Assembly (NCBI RefSeq): GCF_003626735.1
Contig: NZ_RBHX01000001.1
Location: 1,612,001-1,676,000 of the forward strand
Length of the DNA stretch: 64,000 nucleotides
Source: Microbacterium sp. CGR2
GTDB taxonomy: Bacteria; Actinomycetota; Actinomycetes; Actinomycetales; Microbacteriaceae
Direction: 5' to 3'
Shown: positions 42,350 through 50,783 of the stretch, in pieces
Position numbering within the stretch: the stretch's first letter is position 1
How the letters are laid out: each line of letters begins with the position of its first letter
The notes under the pieces: model-generated
Database searches by the model: none
Seen by the model: the letters and a program-made list of their open reading frames with translations, nothing else
What the model was told of the DNA's origin: nothing
Made by a program: the position numbers and the translations under genes

Positions 42350-42385
42350 GGCCGCCCTGTCCGAAAGGCCAGTCGTAGGGCGGCC
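42350..42385. terminator. hairpin between the lipoprotein and ABC exporter genes
   Basis: GGCCGCCCT (42350-42358) and AGGGCGGCC (42377-42385) pair perfectly with an 18-nt loop. No T-run follows, so termination may be partial. Confidence 0.5.
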
Positions 42386-42411
42386 CCTCGCCGTTCTCTT
42401 CGCGATTCCGC

Positions 42412-42855
42412 TCAGGAAGCCGGACTCTGCGCCTTCTCGTCGGGGTGATTCGGTGTCCATCCCAGCCACCCGGTGGGAGTCTCGGCGACGGTCCACTCGC
42501 CGCACGCGAAGACCGACGAGACACCGTACACGTCGACAGTGTCGTCGATGACGTACGGCGGTGCGGACTGGCGCGGAACTTCGATGCACATCGCGCTCGG
42601 GAGGCTGCCTTCGCTGACGACGGCCACCGCGGCGTCGTCGGCCTGCGTCGACTGGACGACGCGGATCCCCGAGCTGTCCCTCGGGAGCCAGGCGACCTCG
42701 AGGTCGCCGTCGGCCTCCAGCGACGCGGCGTCGGCGAACTCCGAGGATTTCTTATGGTGCGCCAGTTCGTCGACGACGCTGCAGCCGGAGGCCGTCAGGC
42801 TCACGATGGCGAGGAGACCGGTGACGGCGAGAGCGGAGGTGAAAGACTTTCTCAT
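42412..42855 (-). CDS. predicted lipoprotein of unknown function
   Basis: A 147-residue lipoprotein: N-terminal signal with the lipobox LTASGC (Cys about 25), which would be lipidated and anchored outside the membrane. The mature part is short, acidic and contains three more cysteines (AMCIEVP, FACGEW). Two tryptophan-rich motifs (EVAWLPRD, TGWLGWTPNHP) may bind a ligand. GGAGGT precedes the ATG. No family recognised. It lies upstream of the ABC exporter on the same strand. Confidence 0.75.
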   Translation of the reverse strand: MRKSFTSALAVTGLLAIVSLTASGCSVVDELAHHKKSSEFADAASLEADGDLEVAWLPRDSSGIRVVQSTQADDAAVAVVSEGSLPSAMCIEVPRQSAPPYVIDDTVDVYGVSSVFACGEWTVAETPTGWLGWTPNHPDEKAQSPAS

Positions 42856-42941
42856 ACCTCCACTCTCGCGGCCGGCTGTCTGCCGGTCGTCGGCGGCAAG
42901 GCTGACTTCGGCTACATCCCTTGGCGTATTCTCCCGTCGCC

Positions 42942-42991
42942 GATCCGGTCTCGTTTCGGGCTGCCGGGCGTCGGAAAGCGCGTCCGGAGCC
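42942..42991. repeat. possible degenerate copy E of the hairpin repeat
   Basis: The sequence with ATCCGGTCTCGTTTCGGG and GGAAAGCGCGTCCGGAGC aligns with copy D (37448-37510) if part of the loop is deleted; the arms still pair imperfectly. It lies in a divergent promoter region, unlike the other copies. Confidence 0.35.
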
Positions 42992-43128
42992 CCGGACAGC
43001 CGGTGCGCTTTACCGGGGTCGCCTGCGGCGCGCAAGCGGCTGGATTTGCGGCGTCGCCTCTTCTACCGTTCCGGTATGTGGTCGCAGAGCAACAGATGCA
43101 GTCGGCGAAGGAAAGTCGAGGGGGCCCC

Positions 43129-45498
43129 GTGACCGGGCCGCGCTTCGACGTCGACGACTGGAGCGTCGGCATCGACCGCGTGGAGGTGGAGAATCTCGCG
43201 CACGAGGAGTCGGTGTTCGGGCTTTCCAACGGCCACGTCGGGTGGCGGGGGAGCCTCGACGAAGGCGACCCGCGGGGTGTCGCCGGCAGCTACCTCAACG
43301 GCGTCTTCGAGGAACACCCGATGCCGTATGCGGAGGACGGCTACGGATATCCCGAGCACGGACAGAGCGTCATCAACGTGTCGAACGGTCAGATCCTGCG
43401 CCTGATCGTCGGTGACGAGCCCTTCGACGTGCGGCACGGAAAGATCCTGTCTCACAGCCGGCGGCTGGATCTCCGCGACGGCACGCTGACCCGAGACCTC
43501 GACTGGGAGAGCCCGGCCGGCAGGCGGGTGCGGGTGCGATCCACACGCCTCGTCTCATTCACGCATCGTTCGGTCGCCGCCGTCCGCTACGTCGTCTCCG
43601 CGGTCGGCGCCCCCGTCGACGTCACGGTGCTGTCGGAGATGCTCGCCAACGAGCCGCTTCCGATCGTGCATGACGACCCGCGCGTCCAGGACCTTCTCGC
43701 CGAACCCTGGGACGAGGTCTCATCGATTGCGGTGGGCACGTCGGCCACGCTGGTACACCGCACACGCAAGAGCGACCTCACGGTGGCCGTCGCCATGGAT
43801 CACGCGGTGGCCGGTTCGGGGTCCGCCGCCCCCTCCGTCGCAGCCGAGGCGCAAGGCGATCACGCGCGGATCACCGTGCGCGCCGTCTTGCAGGAGGGGG
43901 AGAATCTGGAGATTCTCAAGGTCGTCGGCCACGAGTGGTCGCCGTCGCTGTCCGCGGCGACCCTGCGCGACAGAGCGGAAGCGGCCGTCGCCGATGCCCT
44001 GAGCGACGGCTGGGACAGCCTCGTCGAGGGTCAGCGTGCGCGCCTCGACGACTATTGGGAGTGCGCCGACGTGCGCGTCGAGGGCGAACCGCGGTTGCAG
44101 CAGGCTGTCCGGTTCGCGCTGTTCCAGGTGTTTCAGGCATCGGATCGCGCTGAACTGCGCTCGGTACCGGGCAAGGGGCTGACAGGATCCGGGTATGAGG
44201 GCCACACCTTCTGGGACTTCGAAGGGTTCGTCCTGCCGGTGCTGACATCCACCGCTCCGCATGCCGCCGAACAGGCGCTGCGCTGGCGGCACTCGACTCT
44301 CGGCCACGCCAGGGAGCGGGCCGAGCAGTTGCACCTGAAGGGCGCGGCATTCGCCTGGCGGACGATCGACGGGCGGGAAAGCTCGGGGTACTGGCCCGCG
44401 AGTACCGCGGCTTTCCACATCAATGCCGCCATCGCGGGAGCTGTCCTGCACTATGTGCGAGCGACCGGGGACCGTGACCTCGAGCGCGACATCGGCGTCG
44501 AGATCCTCGCCGAGACGGCCCGCCTCTGGGTATCTCTGGGGAGGTGGGATGCACAGGGCGGCTTCCACATCGACGGGGTCACCGGCCCGGACGAGTACTC
44601 CGCGCTGGCGAACAACAACGTGTACACGAACCTGATGGCGCGACTGAACCTCCGCGGTGCCGCGGCGGCAGCCCGACGGCATCCGGACGTCGCCCGGAGC
44701 CACGGTGTGGAGGACGACGAGATCAGCGGATGGGAGGCGGTGGCCGCGGCCATGACGATCCCGTTCGACCATGCCCGTGGCGTGCATCCGCAGTCCGCGG
44801 GGTACACCGACCTCGCGCCCTGGGACTTCGACAGCACCGGGCCGGACCAGTACCTGCTGCAGGAACATTTTCCGTACTTCGACCTGTACCGCAGACAGGT
44901 CATCAAACAGGCGGACCTCGTCCTCGCCCTGTACTTCGCTCATGAGGCCTTCACCGCGGAGGAGAAGGCACGGGCTTTCCACTACTACGAAGCGCTCACC
45001 GTACGCGACTCGTCTCTCTCGGCCGCGGTGCAGGCCGTGCTCGCCGCGGAGGTCGGTCATCTCGAGCTGGCGTACGACTACCTTGCCGAGGTCGCGACCA
45101 TCGACCTCGACGATCTGCACGGCAACACCGAACAGGGGCTCCACATCGCCGCGCTCGCCGGAGTATGGACGGCGATCACCGGCGGATTCGGCGGAATGCG
45201 CGACAGTGAGGCCGGGCTGACCTTCAGCCCGCGCCTGCCGCCGCAGCTGTCTCAGCTCAGTTTCGGCGTCCGGATCCACGGCTGCACCCTTCGTGTGGAC
45301 GTCACCCCCGCCGAGACGACATACCGGCTCAGCACGGGCTCGCCTGTCACGATCCGCCACTTCGGAGAGGAGCTCGTGCTCGAGGCCGGGCGGCCGGTCG
45401 TCGTCGACACTCCACCGCTGACGCCGTCGGGGCCTCGCCCCACGCAACCGCGGGGCCGCGAGCCGCGGAGCGCGCGAGACGCGTTCGGTGCATCCTGA
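43129..45498 (+). CDS. glycoside hydrolase family 65 (disaccharide phosphorylase-like)
   Basis: A 789-residue cytoplasmic enzyme of family GH65, which includes maltose, trehalose and kojibiose phosphorylases. An N-terminal beta-sandwich (about 1-260) carries SNGHVGWRGSLDEG. The (alpha/alpha)6 catalytic domain holds GYEGHTFWDFEGFVLPVL and the acid residue in HIDGVTGPDEYSALANNN. The segment near the C-terminus with GNTEQGLHIAALAGVW closes the barrel and helps bind phosphate in phosphorylases. Starts at GTG 43078 (after TACCGT), ATG 43096 and GTG 43129 are possible; 43129 fits the family N-terminus and follows GAGGGGG. Substrate not decidable here. Confidence 0.9.
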   Translation: MTGPRFDVDDWSVGIDRVEVENLAHEESVFGLSNGHVGWRGSLDEGDPRGVAGSYLNGVFEEHPMPYAEDGYGYPEHGQSVINVSNGQILRLIVGDEPFDVRHGKILSHSRRLDLRDGTLTRDLDWESPAGRRVRVRSTRLVSFTHRSVAAVRYVVSAVGAPVDVTVLSEMLANEPLPIVHDDPRVQDLLAEPWDEVSSIAVGTSATLVHRTRKSDLTVAVAMDHAVAGSGSAAPSVAAEAQGDHARITVRAVLQEGENLEILKVVGHEWSPSLSAATLRDRAEAAVADALSDGWDSLVEGQRARLDDYWECADVRVEGEPRLQQAVRFALFQVFQASDRAELRSVPGKGLTGSGYEGHTFWDFEGFVLPVLTSTAPHAAEQALRWRHSTLGHARERAEQLHLKGAAFAWRTIDGRESSGYWPASTAAFHINAAIAGAVLHYVRATGDRDLERDIGVEILAETARLWVSLGRWDAQGGFHIDGVTGPDEYSALANNNVYTNLMARLNLRGAAAAARRHPDVARSHGVEDDEISGWEAVAAAMTIPFDHARGVHPQSAGYTDLAPWDFDSTGPDQYLLQEHFPYFDLYRRQVIKQADLVLALYFAHEAFTAEEKARAFHYYEALTVRDSSLSAAVQAVLAAEVGHLELAYDYLAEVATIDLDDLHGNTEQGLHIAALAGVWTAITGGFGGMRDSEAGLTFSPRLPPQLSQLSFGVRIHGCTLRVDVTPAETTYRLSTGSPVTIRHFGEELVLEAGRPVVVDTPPLTPSGPRPTQPRGREPRSARDAFGAS

Positions 45499-45550
45499 GA
45501 TCGCAGTATGCGGTGTCGGCCGTCGCCGATACCGCCGGGGAGGAGAAGAA

Positions 45551-45664
45551 ATGTCCGATCACCGCGTAGGCCGCGCCTCGATGCGCACCGCATTCTGGTC
45601 ATGGATGGTGATCATCGTCGGGGGACTCGCGACCATGATCGTACTGCCGCTCCTGGGGCGGTGA
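45551..45664 (+). CDS. 37-residue small membrane protein
   Basis: A short gene with GGAGGAGAAGAA directly before the ATG. The peptide starts MSDHRVGRASMRTAFW and has one membrane helix (about residues 14-36) ending in PLLGR. Its stop lies 4 nt before the DUF6766 start, so the two are surely co-translated. Function unknown; probably a partner of the DUF6766 protein. Confidence 0.7.
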   Translation: MSDHRVGRASMRTAFWSWMVIIVGGLATMIVLPLLGR

Positions 45665-45668
45665 GGAC

Positions 45669-46346
45669 ATGCGTCGCTTCGTCCGAGACACCGGCCTGAG
45701 CCTGGCCTTCCTCGCGATCTTCGTCCTGAGTCTCGTCGGGCAATCGATCGTCGGCCACACCTACAACAACGAGGAACTCGCGTTGCACGGGCAGCCGTCC
45801 GTGTCGTACATCGAATTCGTCACGTCGTCGGACTTCCTCGTGGACGTCGCCGAGAACTGGCAGTCCGAGTTCCTGCAGTTCTTCCTCTTCATCCTCGCGA
45901 CCATCTGGTTCATCCAGCGCGGCTCCCCGGAGTCGAAGAAGCCGGGCGACGAGGGTGTCGGGTCCGACGCCGACCAGTTCATCGGAGACCACGCGCGCCC
46001 GGACTCACCGCTCTGGGCGCGGGTCAAAGGGGTGCGAGGGTGGATCTACGCCAACTCGCTGCTCCTCGTCATGGGCACCATCTTCACGCTCTCCTGGTGG
46101 GCGCAGTCCCTCGCGGGTCATATCGTCGCCAATGAGGAGAACGCCCAGCACGGGCTCCCTCCCGAAAGCTGGGGCGATTACGTCGTCTCGGCGGAGTTCT
46201 GGAATCGCACGCTGCAGAACTGGCAGTCCGAGTTCCTCGCGGTCGGCGCGATGGTCGCCTTCTCCATCTACCTGCGGCAGCGCGGATCGAGCGAATCCAA
46301 GCCCGTCGGCGTGCCTCACCACGTCAGCAGTGTCGAGTCCGAATAG
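45669..46346 (+). CDS. DUF6766-type membrane protein with internal duplication
   Basis: A 225-residue membrane protein of two homologous halves. Half 1: LSLVGQSIVGHTYNNEELALHG ... NWQSEFLQFF ... QRGSPESKKPG. Half 2: LSWWAQSLAGHIVANEENAQHG ... NWQSEFLAVG ... QRGSSESKPVG. Each half has two membrane helices with a loop carrying the Q-S-x-x-G-H and N-W-Q-S-E-F motifs. This is the pattern of the DUF6766 family, function unknown. It follows the small 37-residue gene. Confidence 0.85.
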   Translation: MRRFVRDTGLSLAFLAIFVLSLVGQSIVGHTYNNEELALHGQPSVSYIEFVTSSDFLVDVAENWQSEFLQFFLFILATIWFIQRGSPESKKPGDEGVGSDADQFIGDHARPDSPLWARVKGVRGWIYANSLLLVMGTIFTLSWWAQSLAGHIVANEENAQHGLPPESWGDYVVSAEFWNRTLQNWQSEFLAVGAMVAFSIYLRQRGSSESKPVGVPHHVSSVESE

Positions 46347-46375
46347 CGACCAGACCGATTCCGACCCGAAACGGC

Positions 46376-46411
46376 GATGGGCGGGACGCGCATGTGCGCG
46401 TCCCGCCCATC
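46376..46411. terminator. perfect 15-bp bidirectional terminator
   Basis: GATGGGCGGGACGCG (46376-46390) and its exact complement (46397-46411) enclose CATGTG, between the convergent DUF6766 and aztD genes. Confidence 0.88.
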
Positions 46412-46427
46412 GGTTCTCCCGACCGCG

Positions 46428-47639
46428 TCAGCCGGCGGCCGGTGCGATCTCGTTCGGCGTGACCTCGAGCTCGGTGCTCGCAAGCACGTCGCCGGTGGTC
46501 AGGTCGACAGCGTGGACACTGTTCGCGGCAGGCTCGGTGACGTATGCGACGTTGCCCGCGACGACGATGGCGGGGTGCGCGTCCTGCCATTCGGCCGGAC
46601 TCTCCCAGGCTTCGACGACAGGGTAGCTGTCGGTGATCTCACCGGATGCCGGGTCGAGCACATGGATCGAGCCGTCGCTGCTGAGAATGTACGCCAGGTC
46701 TTCGGGGCCACGGACCACATCGCGGAAGGTGTACTCGACGCCCTCGGGAAGGTCGACGACCTCGAGCGTCTTCGCCTCGGTGTCGATGAGGGTCACCGCG
46801 TTCAGGAGGTACCCCTCGGCATCGACGTCGTTCTTGTAGTCGCCGACGACGATGGGGCTCGTCTCGCTGACGTACGCGTTGCCCATCCGACCGTACGGCT
46901 GGTCGGGTGCGTCGAGCTTCGTGATCTCGCCGTCCGAGTAGACGAGCGCACCGTCCTCGCAGCCGAACACGACCGCCTCGTCTTTGGCGGTGCCTTCGCC
47001 GTGAACGCCGGGGCACTGATCGGAGACGGCGATGTCCTCGCCGGAGGCGTCCTTCGCCACGATGCCGTTGCGGCCATCGGCGTTGCCGACCGTGGTGAGG
47101 AACGTGCCGTCTTCCAGCACGACCGAGACGCCGTGATGAGCCTCGACACCCTCGATCGTCTCGACGTCGGGCAGACCTTCCGCGCCTGCCAGGTCGGCCG
47201 TGTCGAAGATCGTCGTGTCGCTGGTGCCGTCGGCGTACAGCACGGTCTTGCCGGCGTGGCGGACGACATGGCCCGGGGCTTCGGCTTCGAAGATCGTGTC
47301 GGTGAGCTCGGGCTCGTCGGCCGATCCGGCAGCCGTGTCGAGCACCTGGAAGCCCTCGCTCATGGTGACCATCACGTGGCGGTCGTCGCCCGCCGGGTTG
47401 AGGCGGGTGAAGGGCTCGGATTCGAAGTCGGCCACGGTCTCGAGGGTTTCACCGTCGAGGACGAGGACTCCGCCGTCATACGCGACGGCGACTCGCGCAC
47501 TCGCCTGGTCGCCGGCACTCGCGTCGTCGGGTGTGGAGGCGGGGGCCGACGAATCGGCTCCGGCGCAGGACGCCAGGGTGATGACCGCTCCGATGGCGGC
47601 GGCGCTGAGAAGCGCGCGCCGCAGGGGGGAGGTTTTCAT
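46428..47639 (-). CDS. aztD: zinc metallochaperone AztD-like beta-propeller lipoprotein
   Basis: A 403-residue exported protein. Lipobox ITLASC sets a lipidated Cys near residue 25. The rest is a beta propeller of repeats such as VLVLDGETLETVADFE and SIHVLDPASGEITDSYPV. HHGVSVVLEDGTFLTTVG, GVHGEG and the paired C-residues (DQCPGVHGE, FGCEDG) match the AztD family, which hands zinc to the binding protein AztC. It lies 29 nt downstream of aztC. In Paracoccus AztD is soluble in the periplasm; here the lipobox ties it to the membrane, as expected for a Gram-positive. Confidence 0.88.
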   Translation of the reverse strand: MKTSPLRRALLSAAAIGAVITLASCAGADSSAPASTPDDASAGDQASARVAVAYDGGVLVLDGETLETVADFESEPFTRLNPAGDDRHVMVTMSEGFQVLDTAAGSADEPELTDTIFEAEAPGHVVRHAGKTVLYADGTSDTTIFDTADLAGAEGLPDVETIEGVEAHHGVSVVLEDGTFLTTVGNADGRNGIVAKDASGEDIAVSDQCPGVHGEGTAKDEAVVFGCEDGALVYSDGEITKLDAPDQPYGRMGNAYVSETSPIVVGDYKNDVDAEGYLLNAVTLIDTEAKTLEVVDLPEGVEYTFRDVVRGPEDLAYILSSDGSIHVLDPASGEITDSYPVVEAWESPAEWQDAHPAIVVAGNVAYVTEPAANSVHAVDLTTGDVLASTELEVTPNEIAPAAG

Positions 47640-47668
47640 GTGTGTCTCTTTCTCTGAGGGGCGAGGTC

Positions 47669-48589
47669 TCATGGGGTGAGACCGGTGGTGATGCGCTCGG
47701 TGTTGACGCGCATCATGGTCAGGTAGTCGGGGGCGCCTTCGTCCGCCGCGGTGAGGGATTCGGTGTAGAGCTCGATGACGTCGACGTGGACGTTCGCCTC
47801 GTCAGCGAGTGCCTGTACGAGACGGTCGGGTGAGGACGACTCGGCGAAGATCGCAGGCACACCGGTGTCTTCGACCGCCTCGACGAGATCTGCGAGGTCG
47901 GATGCCGAGGGGGCTGCGAGCGTCGTGCCGCCGGGGATCACCGCACCGACGACGTCGAAGTCGAACCGTTCGGCGAGGTACCCGAAGACATGGTGGTTGG
48001 TCACCAGTGCTCGGTTCCCCTCGGGGATGGACTGAAAAGCCGCGACCATCTCGGCATCCAGGGTCAAGAGCTCCGCGCGATACGCGGCGACCGTCTCGTC
48101 GAGCGCGGCAGAGTCCACACCGTCGACCTCGGCGAGCACCGGTTCGAGAGCCTCGATCACGTCGAGCATCCGCTCCGGGTCTGTCCAGAAGTGCGAGTCC
48201 GGCATCCCCGCGGCATCCCCCTCGCTGTAGTCGAGCACCTCGATCACATCGCCGGCGACGAAGGTGGCGACGTCGTCGGCGCTCGCCGCATCGAGATGCT
48301 GTTGAAGGCCCTCCTCCAGTCCGAGGCCGTTGGACACCAGCAGGTCGGCGCTTCGCAACGTCGCCGCCTGTTTCGCGGAGATCTCGAACGAGTGGGGGTC
48401 GGCGTTCGGTTTCATGAGCGTCATCACCTGGGCCTGATCGCCGACGAGCTCCTCGACGACGTCCCCCAGGATGTTGGTCGACACGACGATCAGCGGACGG
48501 GAATCCTCTGCCGTCGTGCACGCGGTGAGACCGCTCACCGCGACGCCGGCCAGCGCCAGCGTGGTCAGTATCCGCTGCGTGCGGCGCAT
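47669..48589 (-). CDS. aztC: zinc ABC transporter substrate-binding lipoprotein AztC
   Basis: A 306-residue cluster A-I (ZnuA/AztC-like) binding protein. Lipobox GLTAC near residue 24. Zinc-ligand histidines are in PNADPHSFEIS, MPDSHFWTDP and VTNHHVFGYLAERF, and the fourth ligand lies in the IFAESSSPD region. There is no long His-rich loop, as in AztC rather than ZnuA. It starts one nucleotide after the stop of the second propeller gene, so it is tightly coupled to it. Confidence 0.92.
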   Translation of the reverse strand: MRRTQRILTTLALAGVAVSGLTACTTAEDSRPLIVVSTNILGDVVEELVGDQAQVMTLMKPNADPHSFEISAKQAATLRSADLLVSNGLGLEEGLQQHLDAASADDVATFVAGDVIEVLDYSEGDAAGMPDSHFWTDPERMLDVIEALEPVLAEVDGVDSAALDETVAAYRAELLTLDAEMVAAFQSIPEGNRALVTNHHVFGYLAERFDFDVVGAVIPGGTTLAAPSASDLADLVEAVEDTGVPAIFAESSSPDRLVQALADEANVHVDVIELYTESLTAADEGAPDYLTMMRVNTERITTGLTP

Positions 48590-48590
48590 G

Positions 48591-49820
48591 TCAGCGTCCT
48601 GTCTCGGCGACGAACGCCGGTGGGGTCGAGGTCTCGAACGTGCGCGCGACTCTGGCGCCGTCCGCGTAGTCGATCTCGTACAGCCGCTGCTCGGTGGGGG
48701 CGCTGAGGTAGGCCCGCTGTTGATCGGCGACGAGAGTCGGCTGTGCTCCGCCGGCGAGGGACTCCGCCGTGAGTGGGGCGGTCTCGGCGAGCACGGCACC
48801 GTCTGCTCCGTTCAGCACGAAGACGCGACCGTCGCGGGCGAGTGCGAGCACGTGTCCCTCGTCGTCGTCCACCGCGGTGACGTGCACGAGGGGAGCGGGG
48901 GCGGGAAGAAGGGTCCACGATCGTTCGCGGGTATCCAGCAGCCAGATCCGGTCGGGTCCGGCGAGGGCGGCGACGGTGGGTCGTCCTTCCCGGTTGTCGA
49001 ACGAGGTGGCGGCGGGGGCGGAAGCATCCGCCGGGTAGGGGATTCGTTCGATGTGCAGCTCGTCCGCGTCGACGTGAGCGAGCAGCGCGCCGTCCGCGCA
49101 GCCGATGACGGCGCCGACGCGCGTCGTGATCGTGCCGGCCGGGTCGGCGCAGGGCTCCTCGACCCCGATCTTCTTTCCGTCGGCGGTGTACCCGACGACC
49201 GTGGTGCCCGCTCCGTCCTCCGCGTGGGTGACCAAGGCGAAGGACCCGACGGGGACGACGAGTCCGTCGTGGGGCTCTCGTTCGAGGCGGAAGAGTTCCG
49301 TGATCGTGCCCTTCGACAGCGCCTCCGTGTCCAGCAGCACGGCGTCGCCGGAGCCGGCGAAGGAGATCCCGGTGCCGCCGGTGGTCGACAGGTTGGTCGT
49401 CGCGATGGTGGCGGGACCCGCTCCGTCGACGGCGCCCAGGAGAGCGGGCGCCGCGCGGTAGTAGTGGAAGTGGTCGACGTGATCCCAGGTCCACACCCCG
49501 CTGTCGACGATCTCCACGCCCTCGTCGGTGGTGGCGAAGAGGTAGCGGCCGTCCGTCGCCATGTCCGTAAGGGCGGAGATCTCGCCGAGGTCGGCGACGC
49601 TCTCGTCGAGCAGGTCCAGGTGCGTGACGGCGCCGTCCGGATCGATGGATGTCAGGCCGAGTTGGGGTTCGGCGGCCTCCTCGGCACCGGACACGGCGCC
49701 ATGCCCGCCGGCGGCAGCGTCGGTGTCTGTCGGCGCGGGCGTGGCCGGTTCGCCCGCGCAGGAGACCAGAGTCAGGGTGAGGGCGCCGGTGAGGGCGATG
49801 AGAGGGATGCGGGAGCGCAC
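48591..49820 (-). CDS. second AztD-like beta-propeller lipoprotein
   Basis: A 409-residue lipoprotein with lipobox TLVSC (Cys about 20), a spacer rich in Ala, Pro and Thr, then a propeller with blades such as GRYLFATTDEGVEIVDSG and GRVFVLNGADGAVLAETAPL. A His-rich segment DHVDHFHYY (about 127-135) and CADGAL echo AztD. It shares the architecture and position of aztD but is clearly diverged from it. The GTG start has GGAAGGAA 5 nt upstream. It probably also carries zinc for AztC, but this is inferred. Confidence 0.8.
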   Translation of the reverse strand: MRSRIPLIALTGALTLTLVSCAGEPATPAPTDTDAAAGGHGAVSGAEEAAEPQLGLTSIDPDGAVTHLDLLDESVADLGEISALTDMATDGRYLFATTDEGVEIVDSGVWTWDHVDHFHYYRAAPALLGAVDGAGPATIATTNLSTTGGTGISFAGSGDAVLLDTEALSKGTITELFRLEREPHDGLVVPVGSFALVTHAEDGAGTTVVGYTADGKKIGVEEPCADPAGTITTRVGAVIGCADGALLAHVDADELHIERIPYPADASAPAATSFDNREGRPTVAALAGPDRIWLLDTRERSWTLLPAPAPLVHVTAVDDDEGHVLALARDGRVFVLNGADGAVLAETAPLTAESLAGGAQPTLVADQQRAYLSAPTEQRLYEIDYADGARVARTFETSTPPAFVAETGR

Positions 49821-49876
49821 GGGTTCCTTCCAGATTCGTATTCGTGCAGGATCGCGTCGTCGCGAAGGGTCGGGTC

Positions 49877-50728
49877 TCAGGAGCGGCGCACCCGTGACCG
49901 GAAAGTGGTGAGGCCCGCGTGCACTGTCCAGGACACGCACGTGAGCAGGATGGCGGCTGCAGCGACGGAGGCTCCCGCAGCGGTGGCCGCGTACCAGGAG
50001 GCGAGCAATCCGAGGAAGACGGCCACGACGCCGAACAGTGACGCCAGGATCATGCGGCTCGGGATGCGGGTTGTCCAGTGGCCCGCGGCGACCGCGGGTG
50101 CGAGCAGGAGGCCGACGACCAACAGGGAGCCGACCGCCTGGTAGGACGCGACGACGGCGAGGGTGACCAGCCCCACGAGAGCCGCCTGCGCGATCCGCGG
50201 GCGGAGGCCGAGAACCGATGCGATGCGTGAATCGAGGGCGAGCGCGACGAAGGACCGATGGAAGAGCATGGCGACGGCCAGTCCGACCGCGGCCGCGATG
50301 GCCAGCAGCACCAGATCGCCCTGGTTGATCGCCAGGATGTCGCCGAACAGGATGCTGGTGGCGTCGGTCGCGAAGCTTCCGGAGTGAGAGATGATGATCA
50401 CGCCGAGCGCCAGCATCGAGACGAACAGCAGCCCGATGCTGGTGTCGTACGACAGTTTCGCTCTCCGTTGCAGGGCGCCGATGCTCACGCTCATGGCGAC
50501 GGCGCTGAGTGCTCCTCCGACGAGGACCGGCAACGACAGGACCGTCGCCAGCGCGACGCCTGGCAGCATCCCGTGGGCGAGTGCCTCGCCGAGGAAAGCC
50601 ATGCCGCGGATGACCACCCAGGTGCCGACCACGCCGCACAGGATCGCGACGAAGGCGCCACCGATGAATCCGCGCTGGAGGAAGTCGAGCGCGAACGGTC
50701 CGAGGGGGCTGGCTGGTGAGACGGTCAC
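49877..50728 (-). CDS. aztB: zinc ABC transporter permease AztB
   Basis: A 283-residue membrane protein of the ABC-3 (ZnuB) permease family with about eight to nine membrane segments. FLQRGFIGGAFVAILCGVVGTWVVIRGMAFLGEALAHG is split here by motif: RGF-x-G near residue 18 and FLGEALAHGMLPGVA at about 45 are the family marks, the latter being the coupling region for the ATPase. GTG 50728 was chosen from the family N-terminus and from TAGGCT about 8 nt upstream. It is divergent from aztA with a Zur-like box between. Confidence 0.92.
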   Translation of the reverse strand: MTVSPASPLGPFALDFLQRGFIGGAFVAILCGVVGTWVVIRGMAFLGEALAHGMLPGVALATVLSLPVLVGGALSAVAMSVSIGALQRRAKLSYDTSIGLLFVSMLALGVIIISHSGSFATDATSILFGDILAINQGDLVLLAIAAAVGLAVAMLFHRSFVALALDSRIASVLGLRPRIAQAALVGLVTLAVVASYQAVGSLLVVGLLLAPAVAAGHWTTRIPSRMILASLFGVVAVFLGLLASWYAATAAGASVAAAAILLTCVSWTVHAGLTTFRSRVRRS

Positions 50729-50750
50729 GTTCAGCGAGCCTAGACGTTTA

Positions 50751-50765
50751 TGAGAATGATTATCA
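50751..50765. promoter_or_regulatory. Zur-like operator between aztB and aztA
   Basis: TGAGAAT-G-ATTATCA is a 7-1-7 inverted repeat with one mismatch and matches the Fur/Zur consensus TGATAAT-N-ATTATCA. It is placed to control both divergent promoters, as expected for zinc uptake repressed when zinc is plentiful. Confidence 0.85.
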
Positions 50766-50771
50766 AACTCA

Positions 50772-50777
50772 TAAGAT
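50772..50777 (+). promoter_or_regulatory. -10 element TAAGAT for aztA
   Basis: TAAGAT, then 6 nt, then the ATG; the Zur-like box lies where the -35 would be. Confidence 0.55.
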
Positions 50778-50783
50778 GAGAGC

